Assembly: GCF_910592395.1 (NCBI RefSeq)
Contig: NC_088319.1
Location: 13,700,001 to 13,764,000 of the forward strand
Direction of reading: 5' to 3'
Length of the DNA: 64,000 nt
DNA from: Lineus longissimus
Lineage: Eukaryota; Nemertea; Pilidiophora; Heteronemertea; Lineidae
Position 1 is the first letter of the stretch, and every line of letters begins with the position of its first letter. This document shows, one piece after another, positions 49,723 through 60,990 of this stretch. A model generated the notes under the pieces. The model was not told the origin of the DNA, did no database searches, and saw only the letters and a program-made list of their open reading frames with translations. A program made the translations under genes and the position numbers.

Positions 49723-51264
49723 ACAGGCGCGAATATTTGGGGTTTTCAGTTGACACAAGGTAATAGGGGAGGCTATGCGCGAAGAGGTAACTGCATTCAG
49801 AGGACCAATTTGGAGATTAGTTAAATACCATTCGGTGCAACACAGCAATGATCAGGATGATTTGTTAATTCATTACTGTTGAAGGAATGGGAGTTTGGTA
49901 AATGCCATTTGAAATACCATTGTGGAATATGTGAATGGGAGGAAATACCCTTTAAGCCCTTGACCTTTCACGGAAAACGCATATTCGGCAAATATTGAGA
50001 GAAAACAACATCTTGGGGAGCCTCACCACCACCACCACCCTTTGTTTTCAAGATTGACAAATTTCTGAATCCACCACTGATTATCGCACGAATCTACTTT
50101 TTTTCATGGATGTCTGCTGCCAATTCGGCATATTGGTTCAGTTGAAAAACAATTCCATCCATTCATGTATAGGTCTCCAGACTATACCTGTGGCCCGTTT
50201 TCAATGCATCCTAAATGTTGATTGGCATCGGTAACAGAGAAAAACATAGTTTCCTATGAATACTGAGTCGACCACCATCAAGATTAGGGGCGACCTTACT
50301 GGACTCGAATACGAATGACCCAAGAATACACTAGTCATGTTATCAGACAATAGCCAAGGGATGGTCGCCAAATTACATGCCAGGGGTAGTTTGTGTCCTG
50401 ACGTTTGGAATTACCAAACAGTTGATCTGATCCGTCCCGTAGCTACGCCGCACTCGGTCAAGTTACAAACGAGTTCGGCATCGGTCGCACCGCGTGATCA
50501 TGAGACCAGTCAAATGCCAAGAGACTGACAGCTTTACAATCATTGTTGTCTGATAGAATGGGTCGTCATATTTATAAATATTAGCTCTCTACGGCAGTCT
50601 GTCGCGGTGAGGCTCCGGACACTAACAGCGGACAGGCTCCGGACATCAGTTTGTTGGGGCCCCTCACTCCACTTTTGGAAAAGATGATGACGAATACGAA
50701 GAAGAACTTGAATGTGCAACTTGATTTCTTGTTGTTGAAATTGCGGTCTTGATAAATGTACTCGGCAAATGACAGATTGCGTGGGAGACTCTGATAAATA
50801 GTGAGATTTTAAGCTGTAACATTTGCCGCTCTACCTCAGCGTGGCGCCTGATGCGTAAATTCTACAGTTGCTTTGCCGATCCTTTGTCATTTATAGTACA
50901 ATTGCGTAAAGAATTATTGCAGTAATGGAAACTCGTATTCACTGAAAGCCATTTATTTAGCGTTTTGGGCAACAAGCGCACCAAGAAAGCAATTTAAAGT
51001 GAAAATACCATTAACCTTTTTGGCATCATGATAAAACATTGGCAGCGATTATTGTTCCGAAGGGAGTAATCAAATATAGTCTTTACTGTCGGGTGTAAGG
51101 TGACATTTCTGTCTCAACAAATGTAACATCACCCGAGGCCGGATGCCAAGGTGACATCGAACAAAAGGTAAGATAAAACACTGACAGTTCTCCGATACCC
51201 AGAAGTATTAAGGTAGCAGGAAGGGTTGGGCGTTTGTGGTTTCTGAGTCTGAGGGGGTTGGTGT
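49723..51264. other. Unassigned intergenic sequence
   Basis: Holds a short CAC microsatellite near 50022-50040 and two copies of a GGCTCCGGACA block at about 50608-50642. No gene. Confidence 0.45.
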
Positions 51265-51328
51265 CTGTTGACTGTGCTTTAAGAGAGACTAGGCATGGCG
51301 CCAGTCTCTCTTAAAGCACAGTCAACAG
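51265..51328. repeat. Hairpin with 26-bp perfect arms
   Basis: CTGTTGACTGTGCTTTAAGA begins the left arm (51265-51290). The right arm (51303-51328) is its exact complement, with a 12-nt loop AGGCATGGCGCC. The right half plus the following text (51291-51350) recurs at 51645-51704 inside the neighbouring transposon. Confidence 0.9.
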
Positions 51329-51644
51329 GCATTTGGTCTCAGTATTTGGGTTTTGATTGCCATGACTGTACCCCTGTAAAAGTCAGAGGAGGAGAAGTTT
51401 GGAATGATGAAAGCATTGAAGAAGAAGAAATGTTATTATTGAGGAAAGCAAAATTTATTATGAGACTAGAAGGCAGTGTCCTGACTTGATTATTTTGAAA
51501 ATGGCGGTCTGAACACATTAAAAGGTGGAACATGGCATTTTATCGACTTTGAAGTGTTCCACAGTTAAAGGGAGACTATAGGCAGCAGCTAGGTAGGCAA
51601 GATAAAGTCATACAAATTTGCCAATAGGGGTCAGTCATATCTCT

Positions 51645-51704
51645 AGGCATGGCGCCAGTCTCTCTTAAAGCACAGTCAACAGGCATTTGGTCTTAGTATT
51701 TGGG
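51645..51704 (+). repeat. Direct repeat of 51291-51350
   Basis: About 60 bp, nearly identical to the segment at 51291-51350 (one C/T difference in GGTCTCAGT versus GGTCTTAGT). It lies just inside the left terminus of the transposon. Confidence 0.92.
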
Positions 51705-51854
51705 TAAGTACAGAATCAAGGCAGCTCAGAGAGCAATGATTGAACGATGCTGTGGACAAGTCCAACAATACTGCATCAGTCACGACCAACTTCTCATCAG
51801 AAAGCGTCACCACCAGCATATTCAATGTTCAGTTCCAACCTGTACCAGTCCAAT

Positions 51855-52163
51855 GCACGCCTGTCATGGTCAGCAGTGGTCAGCTTAGCGCGATATGGAA
51901 CATTCTTCCGAAACTCAAGCGAGGGAAGTCTGCTCATTAGCCTATCTCACGCACTGCTCCTTCTTGTCAAACATCGTAGTGAAATCGTGGTACAGTGGGG
52001 CGTCCTCGAGGATTGCAGCTGGTCGGACAGATGTGAGGTGGAATGTGGGCGGCTGCACTTCTTCGTTGATGTGCGATGGCAGATAGCACAGTTGTTGCGT
52101 TGCATGACCGCTGAAAGTGAATGTGATATCATAGAACTGAGGCGTATGCAATGAGACTATAGG
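51855..52163 (-). pseudogene. Broken coding sequence inside the transposon
   Basis: Read on the minus strand after CTTCTACTTCACCTATAG (acceptor-like), the frame is open through QFYDITFTFSGHATQQLCYL and on to MFDKKEQC, then stops. The next frame continues the similarity as RLMSRLPSLEF, KNVPYRAKL and TADHDRRA, so one frameshift and a TGA separate the two parts. The second part is duplicated at 53818-53957 without the TGA. This could be a degenerate transposase or a captured host gene piece. I do not recognise the family. Confidence 0.4.
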
Positions 52164-52230
52164 TGAAGTAGAAGCAAGGAGTGAAATGGGCCATCTTCCA
52201 GTGACTATAATATACAGAGTAAGGGCACTG

Positions 52231-53050
52231 GGTGTTGTTAGATTCAGCATTGAATGTATTCCTCGTACAAGCGTGAATAGTGTGGACATACAGTGAGAGG
52301 TGAGAGACCCCTATTGACTACTTCTTGTAACTTTATCTTGGATATTATATTAGTATTGAACTTCTAGCCATGGAATATGAAGAAATTGAAGTTGTAGGCA
52401 TGGAATATGAAAAATTATTCAACGGTGAAAGACATTATTCCATGAGGCTTTGCCGTGATCGCAAAGGACGCGACGCGATTGGTTCACATGCTAATGAGAT
52501 ATGATAATGATAATTACCTCTATAATGCTACTTGGATAGCGACTGTGTCGTTCATTGCAACAGTGGTCTATGCCAATGTGTGCCTGCAATGTCAATGAAG
52601 TATGATGAGGTGATGACGATAGTGCAATTATTAAATATTGGCAAGAGATCATACTACAACATAGGTCTTGTTTTTGACAGATGACTGTGCGACATTCCCA
52701 TTGGGTCTTGTGAGAGTCAGCGCTGCATGTATTCCTTGTACAAGCTTGAACAGTTGTGACGGACTTTGAGGGGTGAGAGACCCCTATCGGCTACTTCGTC
52801 TAACTTTATCTTGCCTACCTAGCTGCTAGCAATAGAGCCCCTTTATCAAGAGTGAAACCCACTGTGCGGGGCTTAGAAATTACCTTTATAATCCTAGTTG
52901 GATAACCACTGTGTAGATGATTTGAAGAGTGCTCTGTGGATGTGTGCCTGTAATGTCAATGAAAGTATCATGAGGTGATGACGATAGTGGAATGACGAAA
53001 TATTGGAAAGAGATCTATTCCTAGAAGAACATATGTCCTGTTTTGACTAG
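52231..53050 (+). repeat. Nested direct repeats
   Basis: Two diverged pairs: 52231-52332 with 52701-52815 (sharing ATGTATTCCTYGTACAAGC and GGTGAGAGACCCCTAT) and 52511-52675 with 52880-53050 (sharing TGTGTGCCTGYAATGTCAATG and GATGAGGTGATGACGATAGT-like text). The offsets of about 480 and 370 bp differ, so deletions followed the duplication. Confidence 0.8.
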
Positions 53051-53817
53051 GTGGTGCATTTTTTAAAATCAGCAGTGAGCACTGCGTGTAACATGGTGGA
53101 GGCAGCGGAGATAATAACTGTGTCGAAAGTATTGTTATAGGGCCTTCCCTAGGCCCATGGGGTTAAATTTACAATCCACGATTGAAAAGACGTAGTTTGA
53201 TCGCATTCAACTATAAATCCATTGAACAGTTGTGTTCCTTTAGTCAACCGATGACCTTTTGTTGGGCCATGATCGGGGATTGTAAACTGTAAATGTATTA
53301 TGGACTGGGAGACGGGGGAAACACAAGTGAAATAGACCAAAACAAGTGATTTTGGGGCTTTGGTTTAGACGCATGCCCCACATGCGCCATGCGGGATTAT
53401 ACGGTTCATGTGAACTTGTTGACATCTACATGATCTAGTGCTGTTATTGGTCATGTCATGGTACATGGTAGGCCTAATCATCATGGCTATATGTTTCAGG
53501 AAAAGCTCGGAGTAAAATGAACTGCCGATGAATAATGATGTTGTTCATGTTTACCATGTTTACTAGTACATAGCCATAGGGTATGCACTGGCCAGTGCAC
53601 TTTCTGCACGTCGTCATGGTCATGTATGTACGTGATACCTTGCATATTTTGTTTTTTGAATGCACATGCTTTTTGGGCAAAATCACTTGTACCAACACTA
53701 ATGAATAATGTCTTCTTATCCCTATGACTCCATACACAGTGTGGGCATTGTCCCATTCCCATCAAATGGTAACTTATTGTACCGTATTAGGGTGGAAGTT
53801 GGGGAGCAAATACTTAC

Positions 53818-53957
53818 CGTTGCACGCCTGTCATAATCAGCAGTGATGAGCTTAGCGCGATATGGAACATTCTTCAGAAACTCAAGCGAGGGAAGTCTGC
53901 TCATTAGCATATCTCGCGCACTGCTCCTTCTTGTCAAACATCGTAGTGAAATCGTAA
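53818..53957 (-). CDS. Exon-like copy of the transposon coding segment, with splice donor
   Basis: About 135 bp similar at roughly 90% to 51855-51990. On the minus strand it reads open through SARDMLMSRLPSLEF, KNVPYRAKLITADYDRRAT and ends ACG/GTAAGTATT, an ideal 5' splice site in phase 0 (GT at 53817-53816). The similarity to the 51.9-kb copy ends almost at this donor: that copy continues with different, open sequence (LDWYRLELNIEY) as though already spliced. Upstream, similarity stops at 53957 next to a 10-bp perfect hairpin. Function unknown. Confidence 0.35.
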
Positions 53958-53962
53958 TGGAA

Positions 53963-53987
53963 AACGTCTGGCTTTGCGCCAGACGTT
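53963..53987. repeat. Short perfect hairpin
   Basis: AACGTCTGGC, a 5-nt loop, then GCCAGACGTT. It sits at the edge of the duplicated exon-like segment and may mark a rearrangement point. Confidence 0.8.
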
Positions 53988-55791
53988 GAGACTAATAAGT
54001 GAAGAACTAATAGGTAAAGAACTTCTACTTGCGCGAGACGGCTCTGATAAAATTATCATTGCAGAGACTACGGTGACGTACACATATATTTTTTACAATC
54101 AAAAATGCCCTCAAAAGACGACATGGAATGATTATTTTATTGATATTTCCTACTATATACCTTCAAATTATCACTTTATACAAATAGATCGGCGTTAGGT
54201 CGCATGCTTTTCTTTCCTAGTGACACTATAAAGCAAAATAGTTGCAACCCCGTAAATGCGCTATAAGTCCAATAATAAGTGACGGTGACCCGTTATAAAT
54301 GTTTCGCCAGCTTCGCTTTTTTGCCACTACGCGGCGCGTTGGGCCCTTGCGTCAAGCGCTGTATCTCGGCCGCTATTACGGGATCGGGAACTCGGGAAAA
54401 TGGCGAACTGATCGGTTCTCGGAACAGTATAGCAAATCCTCACTATAAGAGACAGTGCCGACTTATATTGATATATTGTGTCTTAAGTTAATGCATGACG
54501 ATACATAACATTTTTAAGCGGGACTTTGTGTTTATCCGATATACTCCGCTTGCAAGCTTTGAACTCGTATGACTTTCCAGAATTGCTGCCGGAGACGATT
54601 TACAACGCTCAGTGGACCGTGTCGTCCATCATGACCACATTTTTGTAAGAATACAATCAACATGGTTGGTGGATAAAGGAGAGCCTGCTGATTTCCCTTG
54701 CGTTCCTTGAATGACAACTCGAAACAATCAATACAACATGAACAACAAGTAATGCATATTTTCTCCGCTATTTTTTCGAGCCAGAACTTAAATTACAAGA
54801 TGACGTTTCTCCCCAACCTACGCCATTTGTTACAGGTCTGGTTCAAAGCTTGCAACACACTGACCGCTAAATTCGGCGGGAAGAGAAATGTTTGCTGTCA
54901 GTCTGCTAGAAGCTTTACGTTGACTCAATCTGAGCTCGTGCTGTTTTTATTAATCTTTCTTACCTTTTCAATCGCTTCTTTGAACTACCATTGGACATAT
55001 TTCAAAAACTCTGAGATGCGCTGAAGACATTTTTACGCGTAAGCTTAGCAGTTTTTATCAATGATTAGATGAATGCGCGCACGAAAAGAACATTATAGTA
55101 CGTGTACATATACGATCAGAGTAAATAGCTTCCTTCATACTAGCAAGAAGCCATACTTGATAACAGGTGCAGCAGATGTCCGAGTGGCCACTAATTGTAA
55201 ACCAAGCGAAGCTGTAAACCGAGATCATGTTGGATAGTTGTTCATGTATATGGTATAATACATTTTTACACTCAAATACGCTGAACAAATATCGCAACAA
55301 AAGTTCGTACGAACCTCTCTAAATACACTCTTGGTAAATAAACCATGCCAGCTGTCCACTTAACAATGCTCTTAAGATGACGTAACGGCTTCAAAATTCC
55401 TAGGCAGATGAATTACTTTACAGGCGCCGAGATGTACTTTAGCAAAAATTCGTGATTTCACTTATTATTATATAAAACTGAGGTGTTACTGCTATTCTAA
55501 CGCACAGATTTCGTTTGATTTGCTCTTGTTGCTATATAACATCGAAACATGTCCTACAGGCATAGTCTTGAATAGGCTCGTTCCGTATTAAGGTTAGCTA
55601 AGCACCACAGCACTGACGTCTGACCACTACAACATTGGCATTGTCAGACAATGCTCTGGCGTTGACCCACCTTAATAACGGTACTAAAAAATATGAGATT
55701 TATATATTTTGTTGGTATAGTAAAATACGATATTCACATACCTATTGCCAAGGAATACTTTCAGAGGCAATTTGAGGGATGCGATGCATTT
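53988..55791. other. Unassigned intergenic sequence downstream of the GPCR
   Basis: Includes a GC-rich island at about 54300-54430 in otherwise AT-rich DNA. An ATG frame inside 54698-55024 (plus strand, about 75 codons from the ATG at 54800) ends with one hydrophobic segment but matches nothing known. Confidence 0.4.
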
Positions 55792-57309
55792 TTATAAATT
55801 CTTAGAGAAAACAAGCCTTCGGGCAATTAACAAAAATGATCGAACAATTTTAGTGATGACCTCCTTCGCATCCCTGCGGAACCGTGTCCCTCCGCCGAGG
55901 AAATATACATAGAAATTCATGGCGAAATTCAAGAGCCACAGTTCTGTGCATATCCGCCATATCAACATGTGCCGGGTTAACAAATAGGAGTCAGTATGGT
56001 GGTCGTTGTTCACCATCGCTTCATATAATCTCTTTGGAATTGAACAAATGAAATAAGCAAATGATGTCATCAAAAGTAGTATAGTCAAGTTTGCTTCGTT
56101 CGACTTGCGTTCTTTTGATTCGATTTTCCTCCTGACTGAGGCTGCTCGACGCACCCCGAATATTATTACACTATTGCAGATAATCAAGATTGAAAATGGT
56201 AATAAAGTTCCTATGACAAGTTGGTAGAAGTTCAAGAACCTTTCCACCCATCGGGCCTCCGGGACGTCACGTAACAACCCACCGCTCGGCGGTTTTGGTA
56301 ACTTATAGGAAAAGAAGGCTTGGATGTTGAAGATAATCTGAATCGAGGCTGTGATGACAGTAACCTTGACCGCGCGTGAGGCGGTGCAGATCGTGGCGAC
56401 TCTCATTGGGTACATGACTGCGATTGCGCGGTCTATGCTCATTTCGGCTAGGAAAAGTCCAGAGGTTATCGCAAAAGTGTCCGTATCGTACCAGATGAAG
56501 CTGACAAGAAAAAACAATTCAAAATTTTAGCAGAAATAAAGGACGATCTAAAAGGTAGTTGAACTGCTCTGCTGGCCCAGTATATTCTGGTTGTAACAGT
56601 ACATTTATTTCCCCTGGATCCCCGTGACTCCTATCCTTCATAAGTGTTCAGCACATTCGATGTCGGACAGATGAGGTTCTTTTAGGGTGACCGAGGCCTT
56701 CGATTTTAATCTCATAACACCTCTCTTTCCCTGGGCTTTCACTCCATTTTCATTGATTAATTTGGCAACATGATTAAGACGCCTTCAGTTCCTTTAGGGA
56801 GAACAGTTGGTTTCACAACATGTCACAGAAGGACAAAAATAATCGGAGACGACAGTTCAGTGGAAATATAATCATGTGATTACGTTTCACGTGAATTTTA
56901 CATAATTATTGAGATGTCGGCGTATTCATACTAGTCTTGATACTGATGGGTTTTCTACCAGAAAAACTATCATTTAAAAGAAAACGACAAACCTTAAAAA
57001 TATCAAGTTTGCGTCTAGGTTGTTCCCCAGTCCATGTGAGACCAGCGTTTTGTACAACAGCGATCCGACAAGGACAAGCGTGTCGACAATACTCAAACCA
57101 GACATGTAGATACAGCAACTTATCAGCCGGTTGTCCTTCTTCGTGGTCACCAGGAAGGACATGAGATTCCCAGAGATGCCCAAGGTATATGTGACGATCG
57201 GCCACCACTTGACAAGAACTTCTGTAATGGCTATCATCCTGGCGATGGCAGGGTCTCCATGAGCTGGCTCCAAAGCGTCGGTGCTGTTTCGTGGGCTCTC
57301 ATCAGCCAT
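55792..57309 (-). CDS. Class A (rhodopsin-like) orphan GPCR, two exons
   Basis: A plasma-membrane seven-helix receptor, probably for a peptide or small ligand. Exon 1 is 57309-56993 and exon 2 is 56500-55792, joined in phase 2 to give 341 residues. The start ATG has A at -3 and G at +4, and an N-glycosylation site (NST, 8-10) lies in the N-terminus. TM1 carries GISGN (Asn48) and TM2 SIVDTLVL (Asp76, the sodium-pocket residue). TM3 ends EMSIDRAIAV, so DRY is DRA with Arg130 kept. TM6 retains Pro in FICSIPKR but lacks the Trp toggle. TM7 ends NFYVYF, an NFxxY variant. No Cys is seen at the top of TM3 or in ECL2, so the usual disulfide is absent. The C-tail is short and basic. The ligand cannot be assigned. 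Confidence 0.88.
56501..56992 (-). other. Intron of the GPCR gene (492 bp)
   Basis: The donor TTTTTAAG/GTTTGT (GT at 56992-56991) and acceptor TTGTTTTTTCTTGTCAG/C (AG at 56502-56501) obey GT-AG, and the acceptor has a strong pyrimidine tract. Splicing makes codon AGC (Ser106) between TM2 and TM3 and removes all in-frame stops. Confidence 0.85.
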
Positions 57310-58586
57310 CGTCAGGACGTAAATCAGAAATCCGGTATATTTTGTATATCAGCAATGGGTCTACAGTTTTTACATATTTGAATGGTGGCTGTATAGTATT
57401 CAGTGTTCGATGAGTGCCGCTGTGGCATCGTCGTGGAAAATAAAAAATCCCATTGTAGAAAATCTCGTTTCCATTGCAACCGACTATGAAAAATGTGTTT
57501 TTGCCAAATAGTAATATATAAGGCATCAACAATGGTATCGGAAAACTCAAATGAATAGTTATGTACATGTACTTCCTTAATAAGCTGACGTTATGACCGG
57601 TTATGTCCTGGCTGCTTGTCTACCTTTTTCGAAACATGAACTTTACAAACAAATATATACAACTACTAGCGTTTGGAAGAACAGATACAATTCTAAACAG
57701 TGAGGTAAAAAATAGTTTAGCAGCGCATCATATGAAATACGATATGAAGTACGTGTTTGTATCCTCATGTTTCAAATCGTATTTTGATATAAACCAGCCG
57801 ATCATTATAGGACGGATGTAGTGCTTCATCCGTGATTATAGGCAGTAAGCACTGTAGATCATGTACATAACACTGCTTACAGAACAACGCAACACAAGGC
57901 GATTGAGAGCATGGAAAATCACCTTCTTCCGAAATTAATTAACAAGCTCTGTCACTTTCACGTAGCGTTGCGTTGACTCGAAAAGGGCTCACTGAAGGCG
58001 ATATAACACCAGGTTAAGCTAACGCCAGCGGTAGTGAGAAAACTTGTCTTGGATATCCAGGCCCAGAAAGGTCCATGAGGCCGGCTTTACATATAGATTT
58101 CGGACACGCCGGTGAACAATGGTTTCTTGGAGTGAGGCCATTGTTCGCCGGCTGTGAAGCTATTATGTAAACCCTCAAAGGTTGAACAATACTGGAAGCG
58201 ATAACAGCAGTTAAACGTACTCTAAACTAAAGAATGATTTCTTGCGAGTGCGGCGCTTGGATGGAACAGACAGAAATTGTTCAAGCCTGCCTCAAAGATA
58301 CCGGATACGCTATCTCACAACTGTGGTACTATAACTCAAGCGAATACAGTTCTCCTTGATTAATGAGAACAGCTGGGCGGACGGAATGCTCACAACTCTA
58401 AATATGCAATTAAGGGATATCGGGCGGCATCTGTGAGTGTATAATGAGAGGATGTGGAATGGCAAACTGAGGATAAATATTGATGAGTAGTAGGTGATGA
58501 ATTATATGATACGCAGAAAGATTTTCACGAAGGTGGAAAACTTCGGTTAAGATAGCGACCATGACGGCCTGATTTTTATTACGTCG
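57310..58586. other. Region upstream of the GPCR
   Basis: Probably contains the receptor promoter and 5' UTR, but no defined element can be named. An imperfect inverted pair of about 35 bp occurs at 58080-58177 (GCCGGTGAACAATGG and CCATTGTTCGCCGGC), perhaps a MITE relic. Confidence 0.45.
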
Positions 58587-58754
58587 GTGTCATTTATGAT
58601 TTGTATATCAATTGTGTGTTATCAAAAGAACCCTATGATAACGAGTGTCGTTAAAATAATCAGTGAGTGCAGAAAAAGATGGCATGGCGTGTACTGCACT
58701 TCGTATTTCAGAACTAAAATTGCGGGCAGACCACGCTTTACAATTAATCATGAA

Positions 58755-58964
58755 CAACCTAGTCGACAACATCATCATTATTCACAAAGCGCATCGGATG
58801 TTACCAAAGACGGGTTTATCGACTCCACGTGTTCTTCGAAGTGGTCAAACCCTCGATCGGCTTCGGAGAAACCTGAAGAGGCCGTAATCACCCGTGGATT
58901 GCTTCTTGAATGGCTGATACACAATCAAAGAAATACTGAAAGCAACGATTTGAAGAGAGCTTGA
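58755..58964 (+). CDS. Candidate coding segment, first of a diverged pair
   Basis: The end of an open plus-strand frame reads SASEKPEEAVITRGLLLEWL and stops after KRA. A second copy about 334 bp downstream (59190-59260) translates as SETPEGTLITRRVLLE followed by a stop. Several differences between the two are synonymous, which hints at former selection on protein. The family is not recognised. It may be a terminal exon or a repeat-borne peptide. Confidence 0.25.
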   Translation, partial: QPSRQHHHYSQSASDVTKDGFIDSTCSSKWSNPRSASEKPEEAVITRGLLLEWLIHNQRNTESNDLKRA

Positions 58965-59189
58965 CGGGCTTGAAGTGCCTCAAACCCGTCTTGTGGCCTT
59001 TTTCACTTCGAGAACATAATGCTTTTTCCTCAACTGGTAACATTAACGATACACTGTTCACTGACTGGCCATCATTCTGGTCATAACATTGTCGAAATCC
59101 CACGCTTATATTCATGACCAAATCCGGTTTACCAACATGACCAACCTCGCGTACTTCTTTAGTATGCTACTCGAGACAGTGGTCAAGCA

Positions 59190-59260
59190 TCTGGCTTCAG
59201 AGACACCTGAAGGGACGCTAATCACTCGTCGAGTGTTACTTGAATGACCAATACGTGATC
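59190..59260 (+). pseudogene. Second, truncated copy of the coding segment
   Basis: Similar to 58853-58923 at the DNA and peptide level (SE-PE--ITR--LLE), but interrupted by TGA where the first copy has Trp. Likely a decayed duplicate. Confidence 0.3.
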
Positions 59261-60928
59261 TAAGAAGGATGACCATGCGGCGGTTTCTTATTCCCCGTGG
59301 TCAAAGGGCCGTGGAAAGTTTTTGCGCGTGACTGAGATACACAAACTGTAGAGGCGAACTCATAGATCGTGGTGGTTTGAATAGAAATCACCCTGGGTAG
59401 AGTACAACAAATATAAATATTCGAGATTCGTTGCCGCTGTGTACAGGAGTTGACATCCAGGCCGAACTTGGGTTGAACGCGAGTGCTTAGAGTCGCAGCC
59501 AAAGTGCTAAATCTACTTGTGGGTTGCCGACAACGGGGCAGATGCAGACAGAGTTGTTGAGGATGAGGCCCAGGTTGAAAATCACTTCAATATTCTCAAA
59601 TAGTTTTTCGATGCCTTACACGGTGTAAAATTATATTTTTTGAAGGCAATAGTTACTTTTCCAGTGCATTTCTTTGCATTAAACAAATAAAAAGCGATAG
59701 AGATTTGTCTGTTTGTGAAAATAACGTTGAAAAAGACCCCGCCATTCCACAATGAGCCACTCAAAAAGATATGTCATTTCTGAAAGAAGCCTCTAATTAT
59801 AGCACTACAAATTAACTCGCCAAGGCTGGCATTAGAGAACATATGAGACAGTGTCCATAAAACGCATTGCGTAATTAGAACCAGCACACTGCGAGTGATC
59901 ATGGGGATACTTTTTCTAAATTCTTTTGTGGATGATACAAGTATGTCACGACAAAATAAAGAAGTCCAAGATATTGTCACAATTATCACTTTCTATTCTC
60001 ACAGCAATTATAGTAATCTTCTTGGTCAGAATTTGGCATTGTATTCTAGTAGCCTATATGTCGTCAGACAGATGTAGCCTAGCCTTGCTCGTTATTAGGC
60101 GTGCCCAGTGGATCCATTCATTTTCCAGATATCCACAGTCGTTGGAAAAAAAATTACAGAATCAATGTGATGATAGAACTACAGCCTTGGAGATCGCATC
60201 AGAGCGAACGGTCTGAGAGCTCGGTCCAGAAGTTTCTCGTAATTTTAGTGGTTCCAATACTAACACACTGGCATATTCATTATCTTTTCAGCAATAACAC
60301 ACCTTAACAATGCCAGTTGCTTTAGTAACGGTAACCTCTTGACTTTGCCAGCGGTTACGATGCAATTCTGATTGGGAGATCATGAGAGGTTGATGGAAGC
60401 CGATTTAATGTAAGTACAAAAATTTACGGACCACCAGATAAGATTCCAGTTTTTCCCGGGATATTTTCTTGGGTCGTTCTAATCAAGAATTGTAAAGATC
60501 TTTTTAAATTTTCGTCGGGACTGTTTTATGTTCGTGGTGTTTGCTGACGGCTGACAGCCCGTGTCAACCATCTGCTATACTGACGTCACATCACGTGCTC
60601 GTACTTGAATTTTCTATTTCCTGCCATGGGGAAGGGAAGTTTACTTAGCATAACCTACATCATCATGTATATTGACTCCAAGTGACATGCTGTCATGCAT
60701 GTCTTATCGATGGCGGATTTAAGGACTGGAAAATGTTTGATATGATGTACGAGCACGTGCTTCGTATATTCTTGATGAAATTATAGTATAATGAGAAGTT
60801 CTTGTCGAGCTCTGGCATTGGTCGAGTGGGTGAGCAAATTTACTGAATTTTGCATGCTGCATCCTACATTTGTAGTCACTGGATAGGGTCAGCAATGGTT
60901 TTGATCACACCAAAAAACCCATTTGTGA
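59261..60928. other. Unassigned intergenic sequence
   Basis: Short overlapping ORFs on both strands at 59.9-60.3 kb. No gene supported. Confidence 0.4.
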
Positions 60929-60990
60929 CGCATCTTTACTGTTTAGCGCTATATAAATATAAACATTACATTACATTAAATTACATGTCT
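60929..60990 (+). repeat. L2/SINE-like 3' tail
   Basis: TTTAGCGCTATATAAATAT followed by ATTACATTACATTA-type short repeats is the characteristic 3' end of many L2-clade LINEs and the SINEs mobilised by them in marine animals. No ORF or tRNA-like head could be placed upstream, so only the tail is called. Confidence 0.55.

Larger units (their letters stand above)
51567..52844. mobile_element. Inverted-repeat DNA transposon, 1.28 kb, decayed
   Basis: The left terminus 51567-51632 and right terminus 52779-52844 are 66-bp inverted repeats at roughly 80% identity, sharing GCAGCTAGGTAGGCAAGATA and ATAGGGGTC. A solo copy of the same terminus at 15521 supports the boundary. A partial copy of the right terminus recurs inside at 52306-52334. 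The interior carries a broken coding sequence on the minus strand and part of the direct-repeat array. I cannot assign the superfamily, and no target duplication is clear. Confidence 0.72.

Noticed and set aside
57302-57568. Longer GPCR N-terminus or separate upstream gene
   Set aside because: This frame differs from that of the receptor, and the receptor frame has no upstream ATG before a stop. The ATG at 57309 has a strong start context.
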